DNA of 64,000 bases from Rana temporaria (lineage: Eukaryota; Chordata; Amphibia; Anura; Ranidae). Positions 21,312-32,308 of the stretch are shown here, in pieces (position 1 is the first letter of the stretch; each line of letters opens with the position of its first letter). A program made the translations under genes and the position numbers. Below the pieces are notes generated by a model. It was not told the DNA's origin. It saw only the letters and a list, made by a program, of their open reading frames with translations, and made no database searches. Location: the NCBI RefSeq assembly GCF_905171775.1, contig NC_053501.1:12244844-12308843 (forward strand). Direction: 5' to 3'.

Positions 21312-22314
21312 TTAACCACTTAAGCCCCGGACCTTTAGGCAGCTAAATGCCCAGGCCAGGTTTTGCGATTCGGCACTGCGTTGCTTTAACAGACAATTGT
21401 GCGGTCGTGCGACGTGGCTCCCAAACAAAATTGGCGTCCTTTTTTCCCCACAAATAGAGCTTTCTTTTGGAGGTATTTGATCACCTCTGCGGTTTTTATT
21501 TTTTGCGCTATAAACAAAAATAGAGCGACAATTTTGAAAAAAATTCAATATTAATGTATATTAATAAATATCCCCCAAAAAACATATATAAATTTTTTTT
21601 TCCTCAGTTTAGGCCGATACGTATTCTTCTACCTATTTTTGGTAAAAAAAATTGCAATAAGCGTTTATCGATTGGTTTGCGCAAAATTTATAGCGTTTAC
21701 AAAATAGGGGATAGTTTTATTGCATTTTTATTAATTATTATTTTTTTACTACTATTGGCGGCGATCAGCGATTTTTTTCGTGACTGCGACATTATGGCGG
21801 ACACTTCGGACAATTTTGACACATTTTTGGGACCATTGTCATTTTCACAGCAAAAAATGCATTTAAATTGCATTGTTTATTGTGAAAATGACAGTTGCAG
21901 TTTGGGAGTTAACCACAGGGGGCGCTGTAGGAGTTAGGGTTCACCTAGTGTGTGTTTACAACTGTAGGGGGGTGTGGCTGTAGGACTGACGTCATCGATC
22001 GAGTCTCCCTTATAAAAAGGATCACTCGATCGATACGCCACCACACTGAAGCACGGGGAAGCCGTGTTTACATACAGCTCTCCCCGTTCTTCAGCTCCGG
22101 GGACCGATCGTGACGGAGCGGCTATAAACGAATAGCCGCGCCGTCGTCCCGGATCGCTCCCCGAGGGAATCCGCCCGCCGCACGCAGCGAGGGGGGGGGG
22201 GTCACGATAGGACCCCCCACCCGCTAGAAGGCAGGGACGTATATATACGCCCATCTGCCTGTCCGTGCCATTTTGCGGACGTATATAGTCGTGCGGCGGG
22301 CGTTAAGGGGTTAA
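21312..22314 (+). mobile_element. TTAA-1 element, full length
   Basis: 1003 bp from TTAACCACTTAAGCC to GGCGTTAAGGGGTTAA. It contains the family hairpin of AGCTCCGGGGACCGATCG/CGGATCGCTCCCCGAG type around 22095-22165. A short frame shared with other copies is likely not functional. Confidence 0.7.
21913..21927 (+). promoter_or_regulatory. CTCF-like core in TTAA-1 copy
   Basis: CCACAGGGGGCGCTG, the same position and sequence as in the other TTAA-1 copies. Core match to CTCF; binding inferred. Confidence 0.35.
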
Positions 22315-22362
22315 ACTCTTGTTATGTTAAAAAAATATTACTCACTTCTTTTATGTCTCTAC

Positions 22363-22563
22363 AGAATCAAGTCGACGCATGCTTGGAAGCATTGAACTTC
22401 GTTTTTTTTTCAGCACGTCGTTGTGTTTTATGTCACCGCGTTCTGACACGATCGTTTTTTTAACCGATGGTGTGTAGGCGCGACGGACCACCAGTCAGTT
22501 TCATCGGTTAACCGATAAAATTGGTCCGTTCTCATCGGATGGACTGATCGTGTGTACGCGGCA
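22363..22563. mobile_element. MITE-2 fragment (right half)
   Basis: Shares AGGTCGACGCATGCTTGGAA-type interior with 20290-20430 and ends ATCGTGTGTACGCGGCA followed by TTA (22564-22566). The left end is missing. Confidence 0.6.
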
Positions 22564-22565
22564 TT

Positions 22566-22640
22566 AGAGGGGATCTGCGCCACACGGGGTGGTTAGGGTG
22601 TGTCCAGGCACACCCGGCAAACCCCTTACGCACGCGTATG
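22566..22640. repeat. Short interspersed repeat fragment (CAGGCACACC type)
   Basis: Shares GGTTAGGGTGTG and CCAGGCACACC with 18800-18889. Confidence 0.35.
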
Positions 22641-23607
22641 ATTTTATTGAACACTGTCATTACCATGTTGATAAGGAACGGAAAGCAAAATATAGGCAGA
22701 TTAATCCTTAGCTGCAGGGGTTCCATAAAGGGAGCAAATCTTTTATTTGTGATTATTCTTTATGCAGAGAAATGAGGCCAGTCCTCCAATAGAGTTCCCT
22801 TTCCCTGGCTATAATAGACCTGTGAATAGACTGGGTGGAACGGCGCTAAGACAAAAGACAAACTTCTCCATTTAGTCGAGCGAACTTTGTTTTGCATGAT
22901 GAATTCCATTTATAAACAGAGTTCATATGAATAACTTCAGTGGGCATTTTAATGTTGAATATTTATGGAAATATTCTCTGCAGTTCTCTCTCTCTGGCCT
23001 GCGCTGAACTGCGGTGTTAGATAAAATCCTTTTTTCCATAAATCTGAATGCCGTATCGGCATAACCCGAAGCCCTTGCTTAACCGGTCGGCACTTCTCGC
23101 AGTTAATCTTGTTGCTTTCTGGGCCTTTAATTTCTGACACAAGAATACTCAAATCATCTATCTCTTTGCTGTAGGTCGATCGGTTGGCGCAGCGTAATAG
23201 TTCTTCTGTTTCAGCCTGTTGGAACCCAAGACCTCTTCATGATAACACACATAACCCAGGATTTCAAAGAAAGTCTCCACGTTTGTGCCATTGTATTCTT
23301 GTTTAACTTTGCTGTACATTCACAATTTTATAAACATTTTATGCACTTATTTTATTTTTTTATATTTTTCCTTCAACAAGAAATTTTTGCTGAACAATTT
23401 AAAGTTTGGTTTATTTTAATAAAAAAAAATAAAAAATCCTTCAATAAGACATTTTTATTAAACAACTTAAAGTTTGGTTTATTTATCTCATTTTTATTTT
23501 ACATTTTTATTATTTTTATTTGGTTTTATTTGGTTTGGTTTTATTTGGTTTGACAAACTCATTAAAGTCTACAAAAGTATATTCAGCATTGACCTCCAGA
23601 AGACAAT
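22641..23607. other. AT-rich DNA with a small tandem duplication
   Basis: No gene recognised. Positions 23371-23500 hold two copies of a roughly 70-bp unit (AACAATTTAAAGTTTGGTTTATTT and AACAACTTAAAGTTTGGTTTATTT versions), then TTTATTTGG repeats to 23550. Confidence 0.4.
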
Positions 23608-24305
23608 GGGCCAGATCCACAGCCAGCCGCCGTAACTTAAATATTCCCATTTAAGTTACACTGCCGGAAAATTTCTACCTAAGTGCCCGATCCACAAAGC
23701 ACTTACCTAGAAATTTTCGGCTGTGTAACTTAAATCCGGCCGGCGCAAGGCGTTCCTATTCAAATGGGGCGAGTCCCATTTAAATTAGGCACGCTCCCGC
23801 GCCGACCGTACTGCGCATGCTCACGACGTCATTTTCCCAACGTGCTTTGCATGGTTTTACGTTGCGCCGGGTTTTGAGAATCGCGACGGGCGTAAAAAAA
23901 AAAATACGAGTTTCGGCGGAAAAAAAAAAAATTGAAAAAAAAAAGACGGCGACGCGGGATAGAAGGGTCTACTTTTACAAGGCCTAAACAGTTTAGGCCT
24001 TGTAAAAGCAGCCCTAATTTTACGATTGCAAACTAATACTTACGGAGAAAAAACGAAGCGTAAAAGCTTCGTGGATCTCCGTAAGTGCTAATTTGCATAC
24101 CCGACGCGGCATTTCGACACGAAATGCCCCCAGCGGCGGATGCGGTACTGCATCCTAAGATCCGGCAGTGTAAGTCCCTTACACATGTCGGAACTTCTGC
24201 CTATCTATTGGAAACTGATTCTGTGGATCAGTTCCAAAGATAGAAACAGGGATACGACGGCGTATCAGTAGATACGCCGTCGTATCCCTTTTGTGGATCT
24301 GGCCC
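23608..24305. mobile_element. MITE-1 copy
   Basis: 698 bp from GGGCCAGATCC to GGATCTGGCCC, with internal hairpins including GATACGACGGCGTATC at about 24250-24290 and a TTTACAAGGCCTAAAC/GTTTAGGCCTTGTAAA stem at 23974-24008. Confidence 0.75.
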
Positions 24306-24374
24306 ATTGTACCCAAATAAATCTCCACAAATAGAGCTTTCTTTTGGTGGTATTTGATAACCTCTGTGTTTTTT
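24306..24374 (+). repeat. Small TTAA-1 fragment between two MITE-1 copies
   Basis: Carries CACAAATAGAGCTTTCTTTT and GGTGGTATTTGATAACCTCTG of the TTAA-1 interior. Confidence 0.55.
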
Positions 24375-24540
24375 GGGCCAGATTCACAAAGAGTTACGCC
24401 GGCGTATCAGTAGATACACCGACGTAACTCAGAATCTAAGCCCGTTGTATGTTTAAGTGTATTCTCAAACTGAGATACACTTAAACATGCCTAAGATACG
24501 ACGACCTGCGCCGTCGTATCTTAGGGTGCAATATTTACGC

Positions 24541-24559
24541 TGGCCGCTAGGTGGCGCTT
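24541..24559 (+). promoter_or_regulatory. Near-consensus CTCF motif in MITE-1
   Basis: TGGCCGCTAGGTGGCGCTT agrees with the vertebrate CTCF consensus (TGGCCACNAGGKGGCGCT type) at every core position. It lies about 170 bp from the element end. Binding is inference. Confidence 0.5.
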
Positions 24560-24677
24560 CCATTGCGGTCGGCGTAGAATATGCAAATGAGTCGTTATGC
24601 CGATTCACGAACGTACGCTTGCCCGTCGCAGTAAATTTACGCCGTTTCCATAAGAGATACGCGGCGTAAAGATAAAC

Positions 24678-24698
24678 ATGCCCCCTAGGTGGCGTATC
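24678..24698 (+). promoter_or_regulatory. Second CTCF-like motif in the same MITE-1
   Basis: The core CCCCTAGGTGGCG sits about 140 bp after the first site in the same orientation. The same pair occurs in the copy at 60228-61428. Confidence 0.35.
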
Positions 24699-25185
24699 CA
24701 ATGTTAAGTATGGCCGTCGTTCCCGCGTCGCAATTTGAAAATTTTACTTTGTTTGCGTAAGTCGTCCGTGAATGGCGCTGGACGCCATTTACGTTCACGT
24801 CGAAACCATTGACGTCCTTGCAACGTCATTTACCGCAATGTGCGTCGGGAAATTTTAGGGACGGCGCATGCGCAGTACGTTCAGCGCAGGAATGCGCCTA
24901 ATTTAAATGATCCACGCCCCCTACCCGGATCATTTGAATTAGGCAGGCTTGCGCCGGAGGATTTACATTACGCCTCCGCAACTTTACAGGCAAGTGCTTT
25001 GTGAATCAAGCACTTGCCCGTAAAACTTGCGGCGGCGTAACGTAAATGCGATACGTTACGCCGCCGCAGATCTACGTGAATCTGCCCCTTTGTTTTTTTT
25101 GATAAACAAACAAGATATGACCGACAGTTAAAAAAAAAAAAACTTTTTGTATCCATCCATACAACAGTTGATATAGCAAACAATA

Positions 25186-26455
25186 TACACTGCTCAAAAA
25201 AATTAAAGGAACACTTTTGAATCAGAACTCCTGGGATATTGATCTGGTCAGTTAAGTAGCAGAGGGGGAGGGGTCTATACAGGAGGGGGAGGGGTGTATA
25301 CAGAGGGGGAGGGGTGTATACAGAGGGGGTTGTTACTCAGTTTCAGCTGCTTTGCTGTTAATTGAAATTAACAACAGGTGCACTAGATGGGCAACAATGA
25401 GACGACCTCCAAAACAGGAAGGGGTTTTTCAGGTGGAGGTGTCTGCCATTTTTTTCCCTACTCATCTTTTCTGACTCTTTTACACTAGTTTTGCACTTGG
25501 CTAGGGTCAGTGTCACTACTGGTAGCACAAGGATGATAATTAGACCCTATAAAGGTTGCACAGGCAGTACAACTCCTCCAGGACGGCACATCAATACGTG
25601 TTATTGCCAGAAGGTTTGCCGTGTCTCCCAGCACAGTCTCAAGAGCATGGAGGAGATTCCAGGAGACAGGCAGTTACTCTAGGAGAGCTGGACAGAGCCG
25701 TAGAAGGTCCTTAACCCATCAGCAGGACCGGTATCTGCTCCTTTGTGCAAGGAGGAACAGGATGAGCTCTGCCAGAGCCCTACAAAAGGACCTCCCAGCA
25801 GGCCACTGGTGTGAATGTCTCTGACCAAAAATCAGAAACAGACTTATGGGGGTGGCCCGAGGGCCCAACGTCCTCTAGTGTGCTCTGTGCTCACTGCCGG
25901 ACACTGTGGAGCTCGATTGGCACCAGAATTGGCAGGTCCGCCACTGGTGCCCCATGCTTTTCACAAGTGAGAGCATGTGACAGATGTGAAAGGGTCTGGA
26001 GAAGCCGCGGAGAACTTTATGCTGCCTGTAACATCGTTCAGCATGACTGGTTTGGTGGTTGGTCAGTGATGGTCTGGGGAGGCATATCCATGGAGAGATG
26101 CACAGACCTCTACAGGCTACACAATGGCACCCTGACTGCCATTAGGTATCGGGATGAAATCATTGGACCCGTTGTCAGACCCTACGCTGGTGCAGTGGGT
26201 CCTGGGTTCCTCCTGGTGCACGACATGTGGCGAGAGCATGCAACCAGTTCCTGGAGGATGAAGAAATTGATACCATTGAATGGTCCCCACGCTCACCTGA
26301 CCTAAATCCAAAAGAACACCTCTGGGACATTATGTTTCGGTCCATCCGGTGCCGCCAGGTTGTACCTCAGTCTGTTCAGGAGCTCAGTAATGCTCTGGTC
26401 CAGATCTGGGTGGAAATACCCCAGGACACCATCCGTCGTCTCATTAGGAGCATGT
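25186..26455 (+). pseudogene. Tc1-C element with decayed transposase
   Basis: The left end is TA followed by CACTGCTCAAAAAAATTAAAGG, typical of a Tc1-like family. Three frames carry pieces of transposase: an HTH segment (SPSTVSRAWRRFQETGSYSR, 25621-25750), a GGWSVMVWGGIS core (26050-26100), and SPRSPDLNPKEHLWD with the terminal region (26290-26455). Frameshifts and substitutions spoil the catalytic region. The right end is missing. Near the left end (25258-25334) a 20-22-bp GGGGGAGGGGTGTATACAGA tandem has grown. Confidence 0.75.
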
Positions 26456-26585
26456 ATTTCTTTTGTTGCGCATTATTATCGTATATCGTATTATCGTATA
26501 CCATACATTTCTTACTATTATAAACACATCTCTTTATATAGAGTTCAATACTTTACACAACAATATTTGGTATGTGTTGCTATAT

Positions 26586-26821
26586 ACAGTATCTCGCAAA
26601 CGTGAGTACACCCCTCACATTTCTGTAAATCTTTTCTTCTATCTTTTCATGTGACAACACTGAAGAAATTACACTTTGCTACAATGTTGTGTAGTGAGTG
26701 TGCAGCTTGTATAACAGTGTAACTTTGCTGTCCCCTCAAAATAACTCAACACACAGCCATTAATGTCCAAACCGCTGGCAATAAAAGTGTGTACACCCAT
26801 AGGTGAAAATGTCGAAAATGT
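26586..26821 (+). repeat. Tc1-A terminal region, solo fragment
   Basis: CAGTATCTCGCAAACGTGAG to the middle of the terminal repeat (ACTCAACACACAGCCATTAA). The same sequence occurs at 28180 and 61442. No coding part. Confidence 0.7.
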
Positions 26822-26852
26822 TTTATTTGTGGACAATCAAAATAGATTGTAG

Positions 26853-27595
26853 GGGCCAGATTCAGGTACATTGGGCGTATCTCTGCAGCGGCGTTTTTGA
26901 TTTACGTTACGCCGATTTACGTTACGCCGACGCAAGTTTTTCAGGCAAGTGCTTTATTCACAAAGCACTTGCCTGTAAAGTTGCGGCGGCGTAGTGTAAA
27001 TCACCCGGTGGAATTCAAATTCAGCGGGTAGGGGGCGTGTATCATTTAAATGAAGCGCGTCCCCGCGCCGAACAAACTGCGCATGCGCCGTCCATAAAAT
27101 ATCCAAGTGTGCATTGCTCCAAATGACGTCGCAAGGACGTCATTGGTTTCGACGTGAACGTAAATTCACGGACCATTCACAGACGACTTACGCAAACGAC
27201 GTAGCTTTTTAAAATTTTGTGGCGGGAACGACGGCCATACTTAACATTGGCTGCGCCTCATATAGCAGGGGCAACTTTACGCCGGGAAAAAGCCTAACGC
27301 AAACTTTGTAACTTTACTGCGTCGGACGCGCGTACGTTCGGGAATTTGCGTATCTAGCTAATTTGCTTACTCAATGCGGTAATCGACGGAAGCACCACCT
27401 GGCGGGCAAAAAAAAAAATTGCAGTTTAGATCCAACGGCGTAAGAGACTTACGCCTGTCGGATCTAATGGATATCTATGCGTAACTGATTCTAAGAATCA
27501 GTCGCATAGATACGACGGGCCAGATTAGGACTTACGACGGCGTACATGGTGCTGCGCCATCGTAAGTCCTTTGAGAATCTGGCCCTATGTATTTA
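26853..27595 (-). mobile_element. MITE-1 copy
   Basis: 743 bp from GGGCCAGATTC to GAATCTGGCCC, in reverse orientation relative to 24375-25087 by its interior. Contains a decayed CTCF-like site at 27390. Confidence 0.75.
27390..27408 (-). promoter_or_regulatory. Decayed CTCF-like motif in MITE-1
   Basis: The minus strand reads TGCCCGCCAGGTGGTGCTT. One C to T change breaks the GGTGGC core. Position in the element (about 195 bp from the end) matches the other copies. Confidence 0.3.
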
Positions 27596-27599
27596 TATA

Positions 27600-27915
27600 T
27601 GAATGAATGAATGAATGAAAAACTTATAAAGCGCGGCGCATGCGAACTGAATCGCTTCTGGGCGCTAGTTGTTCGTGTCTCATGACATCAAAAGAGCAGA
27701 GTTTTGATCCGTCTTCTGAAAGTCAGGTGGTTTTCCTCCAACCGAATGCTGGTTGGTAAAGCGTTCCATAGTCTAGGACCCTGAAAAGCAAACCTTCTTT
27801 CTCCTTTGGACTTGTATTTGGTTTTTGGTACCCTGACCAGATTTTGGTCGGTGGATCGCAGAACGCGATTCGAATTGTGAGGTTCTATCTTGTCGCAAAG
27901 ATATTATATATATAA
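27600..27915 (-). repeat. LINE-like 3' end with (TGAA)n tail
   Basis: (TGAA)n at 27600-27619 is followed by about 300 bp whose first 70 bp match 8020-8091. A tetranucleotide tail on an otherwise non-coding piece fits a minus-strand CR1/L2-type 3' end. Family unproven. Confidence 0.4.
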
Positions 27916-28179
27916 GCTGGTTTCAAAAAGTAACTGACATGAAGTTGACCTAAAAACATTATAAAAGAAGAAACCTGCTACCTTTTTTTAATGTGAAACT
28001 TTTAGAGGAAAGTTAAATTTTCTAATACCCAAATGACTTTTCTCTGCAGAGAAACTGACAGCTGACACTTTTCAGTCGTCCTTAGTGTAAAGTAGAAGGT
28101 AATATAGAATAATAAGCTGCGTGTAAAAGCCAAGATCTGCAGTTATTTGGTAGTGTGTGTATTTGTACACTCTCATATA

Positions 28180-29291
28180 CAGTATCTCACAAAAGTGAGT
28201 ACACCCCTCGCATTTTTTTTAATTGTATTCTATCTTTTGATGTGACAACACTGAAGAAATGACACTTTGTTACAATGTTGTGTAGTGAGTGTACAGCTTG
28301 TATAACAGTGTAAATTTGCTGTCCCCTCAAAATAACTCAACGCACAGCCATTAATGTCTAAACCACTGGCAACGAGTGGTGCCCAAATTGGGCCCAAAGT
28401 GTCAATATTTTGTGTGGCCACCATTATTTTCCAGCACTGCCTTAACCCTCTTGAGCATGGAGATCACCAGAGCTTCACAGGTTGCCACTGGAGTCCTCTT
28501 CCCCTCCTCCATGACAACATCACGAAACTGGTAGATGGTAGAGACCTTGCGCTCCTCCACCTTCCGTTTGAGGATGCCTCACAGATACTCAATAGGGTTT
28601 AGGTCTGGAGACATGCTTGGCCAGTCCATTACCTTTACCCTCAGCTTCTTTAGCAAGGCAGTGGTCATCTTGGAGGTGTGTTTGGGGTTGTTATCATGTT
28701 GGAATACTGCCCTGCGGCCCAGTCTCTGAAGGGGATAATGCTCTGCTTCAGTATGTCACAGTACATGTTGGCATTCATGGTTCCCTCAATGATCTGTAGC
28801 TGCCCAGTGCTGACAGCACTCATGCGGCCCCAGACCATGACACTCCCACCACCATGCTTGACTGTAGACAAGACACACTTGTCTTTGTTCTCCTCACCTG
28901 GTTACCGTCACACATGCTTGACACCATCTGACACCAAATAAGTTTATCTTGGTCTCATCAGACCACAGGACATGGTTCCAGCAATCCATGTCCTTAGTCT
29001 TCTTTCCTTCAGCAAACTGTTTGCAGGCTTTCTTGTGCATCATCTTTAGAAGAGGCTTCCTTCTGGGATGACAGCCATGCAGACCAATTTGATGCAGTGT
29101 GCGGCATATGGTCTGAACACTGACAGGCTGACCCCCCACCCCTTCAACCTCTGCAGCAATGCTGGCAGCACTCATACGTCTATTTCCCAAAGACAACCTC
29201 TGGATATGACGCTGAGCACGCGCACTCAACGTCTTTGGCCGATCATGGCGAGGCCTGTTCTGAGTGGACCCTGTCCTGTTATACCGTTTCA
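28180..29291 (-). pseudogene. Tc1-A element, N-terminally truncated transposase
   Basis: The 3' end of the element (CAGTATCTCACAAAAGTGAG) lies at 28180. The minus strand then codes for the transposase C-terminus up to a segment with RPRHDRPKTLSARAQRHIQ and VLWSDETKINLFG. Frameshifts and small deletions (for example near 28733) break the frame. The copy stops at 29291, before the N-terminal HTH and the other inverted repeat. Closest relative in the window is 15124-15780. Confidence 0.85.
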
Positions 29292-29568
29292 CTTTAAGTA
29301 TTATTAAAATCACTGCTCCCGGAAAAACGGCAGTTTAAAAAAAAATGCATTGGTACATGTCCCCTGGGGCAGTACCCAGGTCCCCAAACACTTTTTAGGA
29401 CAATAACTTGCATATTGGCCTTTAAAATTAGCACTTTAGATTTCAAACGTTCGAGTCCCATAGACTTTAACGGGGTTCTAAAGTTCACACAAACTTTTGG
29501 TCTGTTCACAGGTTCTGGTGCGAACCGAACAGGGGTGGGGGGGGGGGGATTGTTCGGTTCATCCCTAC
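29292..29568. repeat. Interspersed repeat fragment ending CATCCCTAC
   Basis: The block with CAGTTTAAAAAAAAATGCAT, GGGCAGTACCCAGGTCCCC and CACTTTTTAGGACAATAACTTG matches 51406-51545 in inverse orientation. It runs to GGTTCATCCCTAC beside the minisatellite. Confidence 0.5.
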
Positions 29569-29904
29569 TGGTGACCCCTCTAGGGATGTAAATATCTATA
29601 TAGAGGAATCAGGACCTCCTTCCTTCTGCTGGTGATCCCTCTAGTGATGTAAAGATCTATATAGAGGAATCTGGACCTCCTTCCTCCTGCTGGTGACCCC
29701 TCTAGGGATGTAAATATCTATATAGAGGAATCAGGACCTCCTTCCTTCTGCTGGTGATCCCTCTAGTGATGTAAAGATCTATAGAGGAATCAGGACCTCC
29801 TTCCTCTTGCCGGTGACCCCTCTAGGGATATAAATATCTATATAGATGCATCAGGACCTCCTTCCTCCTGCTGGTGACCCCTCTAGTGATATAAAGATCT
29901 ATAT
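29569..29904 (+). repeat. 61-bp minisatellite, first part
   Basis: About 5.5 units of 61 bp (GACCCCTCTAGGGATGTAAA ... CCTTCTGCTGGT). Units with GGGATGTAAATATC alternate with AGTGATGTAAAGATC, giving a 122-bp dimer period. Confidence 0.85.
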
Positions 29905-30285
29905 GCCCCGTAGAGACGTGCAGGATTTCCGACGGCAAAAGTTCCAGTCGGAAATCCTGAGGGGAAATCCGAGAACCTGCTCAGTCAGTCTTTCCCCCTA
30001 CACACGGCCAGTTTTCCCGTCAGGAAAACTGCAATGGAGCTTTGGTCGGGAATCCCGGCCGTGTGCATGCTCCATCCCATAGGAAAACTGCCAAAAACCG
30101 CTGAGCAAAAGCCCACCGGTTTTCCCGGCTGGAAAAAAGAGAGCTGGTTCTCTTTTTTTGTCCGGCAGTTTTTGGGCAGTTTTCCCGTCGGAAAAATTGC
30201 GAGGAGCATACACACGGCCGGGATTCCTTGCCAAAAGCTCTCCTCGCAGTTTTCCCGTCGGGAAAACCGGCCGTGTGTACGAGGC
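29905..30285. mobile_element. MITE-2 copy inside the minisatellite
   Basis: 381 bp from GCCCCGTAGAGACG to CGTGTGTACGAGGC, flanked by TAT (29902-29904 and 30286-30288). Removing it restores the array phrase ATCTATATAGAGG. The interior is mostly inverted copies of TTTTCCCGTCGG/CCGACGGGAAAA-type phrases. Confidence 0.75.
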
Positions 30286-30444
30286 TATAGAGGAATCGGG
30301 ACCTCCTTCCTCTTGCCAGTGACCCCTCTAGGGATGTAAATATCTATATAGATGAATCAGGACCTCCTTCCTCCTGCTGGTGACCCCTCTAGGGATGTAA
30401 ATATCTATATAGATGAATCAGGACCTCCTTCCTCCTGCTGGTGA
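30286..30444 (+). repeat. 61-bp minisatellite, second part
   Basis: About 2.6 more units continue in phase after the MITE-2. Both complete units are of the GGGATGTAAATATC type, so the dimer alternation is lost here. Confidence 0.8.
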
Positions 30445-31071
30445 CAGGGGTCGAGTCCTGGGGAACAAAAATGTGGGAACTCACACTCAAGATCCACTCC
30501 CCCACCAATAAAAATTAAAAATGATACGCTCATATGCATAATTACTAAACCACATGTTTTTTTGTTTTTTTTCGATCCACTGTACCTTAGTAATCCTTTA
30601 TGTTACTGGCCGCTTCCTACATATGGATTCATCGGGTAGTGTGCGGGTATTCCGTCACTTCCTCGATGCCGCAATGTCTCCTGGGAACTTTTGTCATAGT
30701 TCACATGAGACATTGCGGAGGAAGCAAGTTCTTTCTAAATCCAGCGATAACTTGCGGCAGACCTCTGCAATGTCTCCTGGGAACAATGACAAATGCTCCC
30801 AGGAGACATTGCGGCATCGAGAAAGTGAAGGAATACCCGCACACACTACCTGATGAATCCATATACAGGAAGCGGCCAGTAACATAAAGGATTACTAAGG
30901 TTCGCTTGCCCCTGACAGTGACTCGAGCTGGGCATCGCCGCTTAGTGAAGGATTGGATCGGGCGGCTCGGCTGCTCTCGGCTGCTCTAGTCCTGCAAAGG
31001 GAACTGCGTTCCTGCTGTGAAAAAAGTGCAGGAACTCCGTTCCCACGCATTCCCGCAGGACTTGAGCCCTG
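30445..31071. mobile_element. hAT-like MITE with 8-bp TSD
   Basis: 627 bp. The ends CAGGGGTCGAGTCCTG and CAGGACTTGAGCCCTG are inverted repeats with two mismatches. The 8-mer GCTGGTGA flanks both sides (30437-30444, 31072-31079). CAGGG ends and an 8-bp target are hAT hallmarks. Inside is a second inverted repeat of about 105 bp (30586-30695 against 30790-30900, GGATTCATC and GGCCGCTTCC phrases). Confidence 0.85.
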
Positions 31072-31079
31072 GCTGGTGA

Positions 31080-32278
31080 TCGCTCTAGTGATGCATAAAT
31101 GCAGATCTACATTCTCTAAGCCGGGATCTCAGTCTACGAAGTCAAAGGTGACCCTGGATAATTCCTGGACAAGGATAGTGCAAGCCTTTAGTGCCATCAG
31201 GAGATGTTAGTCTTCATCAAGCCCTAACTTAGGTCCCTTAGTACATCCTGTCTTGATTTTATAAACATTGGCTTCGAATCTCAAGCCCTGAAGCTTTATT
31301 TTTTTACCCTGAAATGCATTGGCTATATTTGATGCTCTTAACCAGTAAATGTTTCAAAAAGATTTTCAAGTGAGATGAATTGTTGTCCCAGGTGCTCCTC
31401 TGGACACAACCAAGAAGCATATTAAATTGGGGGTAGAAAAAAAAAAAAAAACGCCCGCCATTGCTCATATTTCATTTCATACAGTTTACAGCTGGCTTGC
31501 TGTATTATATTACTTTCACCGCGCTGGCTTGACACAAAGATTCTGACATCTATCAGCCAGATAGGAAGTAACACTCAGAAGGGAAATAATACATGAATAT
31601 GCACTTCCACTCCATGAAGTTTCTCCATCAGCTTTGGGATTTCTTTGTTCGTTCTTTGTTTAAAAATTGTCAAGTTTGATGAGTGTTTTATTTTTTTCAA
31701 CCGGGATTTTTTTTTCATTTTATCTGAACGTGTCTTGATCATCTGAGACATAATTACCAAAGTCCCTTCCCTCATCTAATATCCAGCTGTACAATATCCT
31801 TTTCTGCTTATCTTAGCAAACAGTCTTGTCACGGGGTGAGCCCATGACACATCGTAACAGCCATCTCATGGTTGAGTATTCTCATAGGCAGAGATTGTAC
31901 TTTCAGATGTGGAAAAAAAGAATAAAGCCATGTTTGCCTTCGTTAGTTTATAAAAAAAAAAAAAAAAGAGAGAAAGAAAAAAAAAAGTTTCACATAGATG
32001 TCAAATATTATTTTTGTCTTATTTCCTATACTGTTACATTTTGCATTGGAACTCTAAAATAAGAAATGTTTAACATCTGAATTATGTGGGGACCAAATAA
32101 ATAAAAAATATGTAGCCTGTGCAATTTTTATGAGTTATGCTTTAACCTGATATGTTGCTTGAATTTTTTAAATTTGCGTACTTTTAGCATCACATGAGCA
32201 ATTCTGGTTCTTATTTTCAGGGATTTTAGGCTATTTTATATCCACAAAAGTTTGTGGACAACCATTGTGTTTTCACAA
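31080..32278. other. Low-copy AT-rich DNA, no gene recognised
   Basis: The first 40 bp are a last decayed minisatellite unit. The rest shows A/T runs (31436-31452, 31950-31987) and short frames without domains. Confidence 0.4.
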
Positions 32279-32308
32279 AAATAAGACCTACCCCGAAAAT
32301 AAGACCTA

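Larger units (their letters stand above)
24375..25087 (+). mobile_element. MITE-1 copy with two CTCF-like sites
   Basis: 713 bp from GGGCCAGATTCACAAAG to GTGAATCTGCCCC. The left third differs from 5422-6130 and carries the CTCF-like motifs at 24541 and 24678. This marks a distinct subfamily also seen at 32309, 59474, 60228 and 63418. Confidence 0.75.

Noticed and set aside
22355..22366. Splice-acceptor-like TCTCTACAGAATC
   Set aside because: The junction coincides with the edge of a MITE-2 fragment, and no coding sequence follows.
24120..24145. CCCCCAGCGGCGG in MITE-1 copies as a further CTCF site
   Set aside because: The AG-GGC core is not in register (AGCGGCGG), so it does not meet the consensus.
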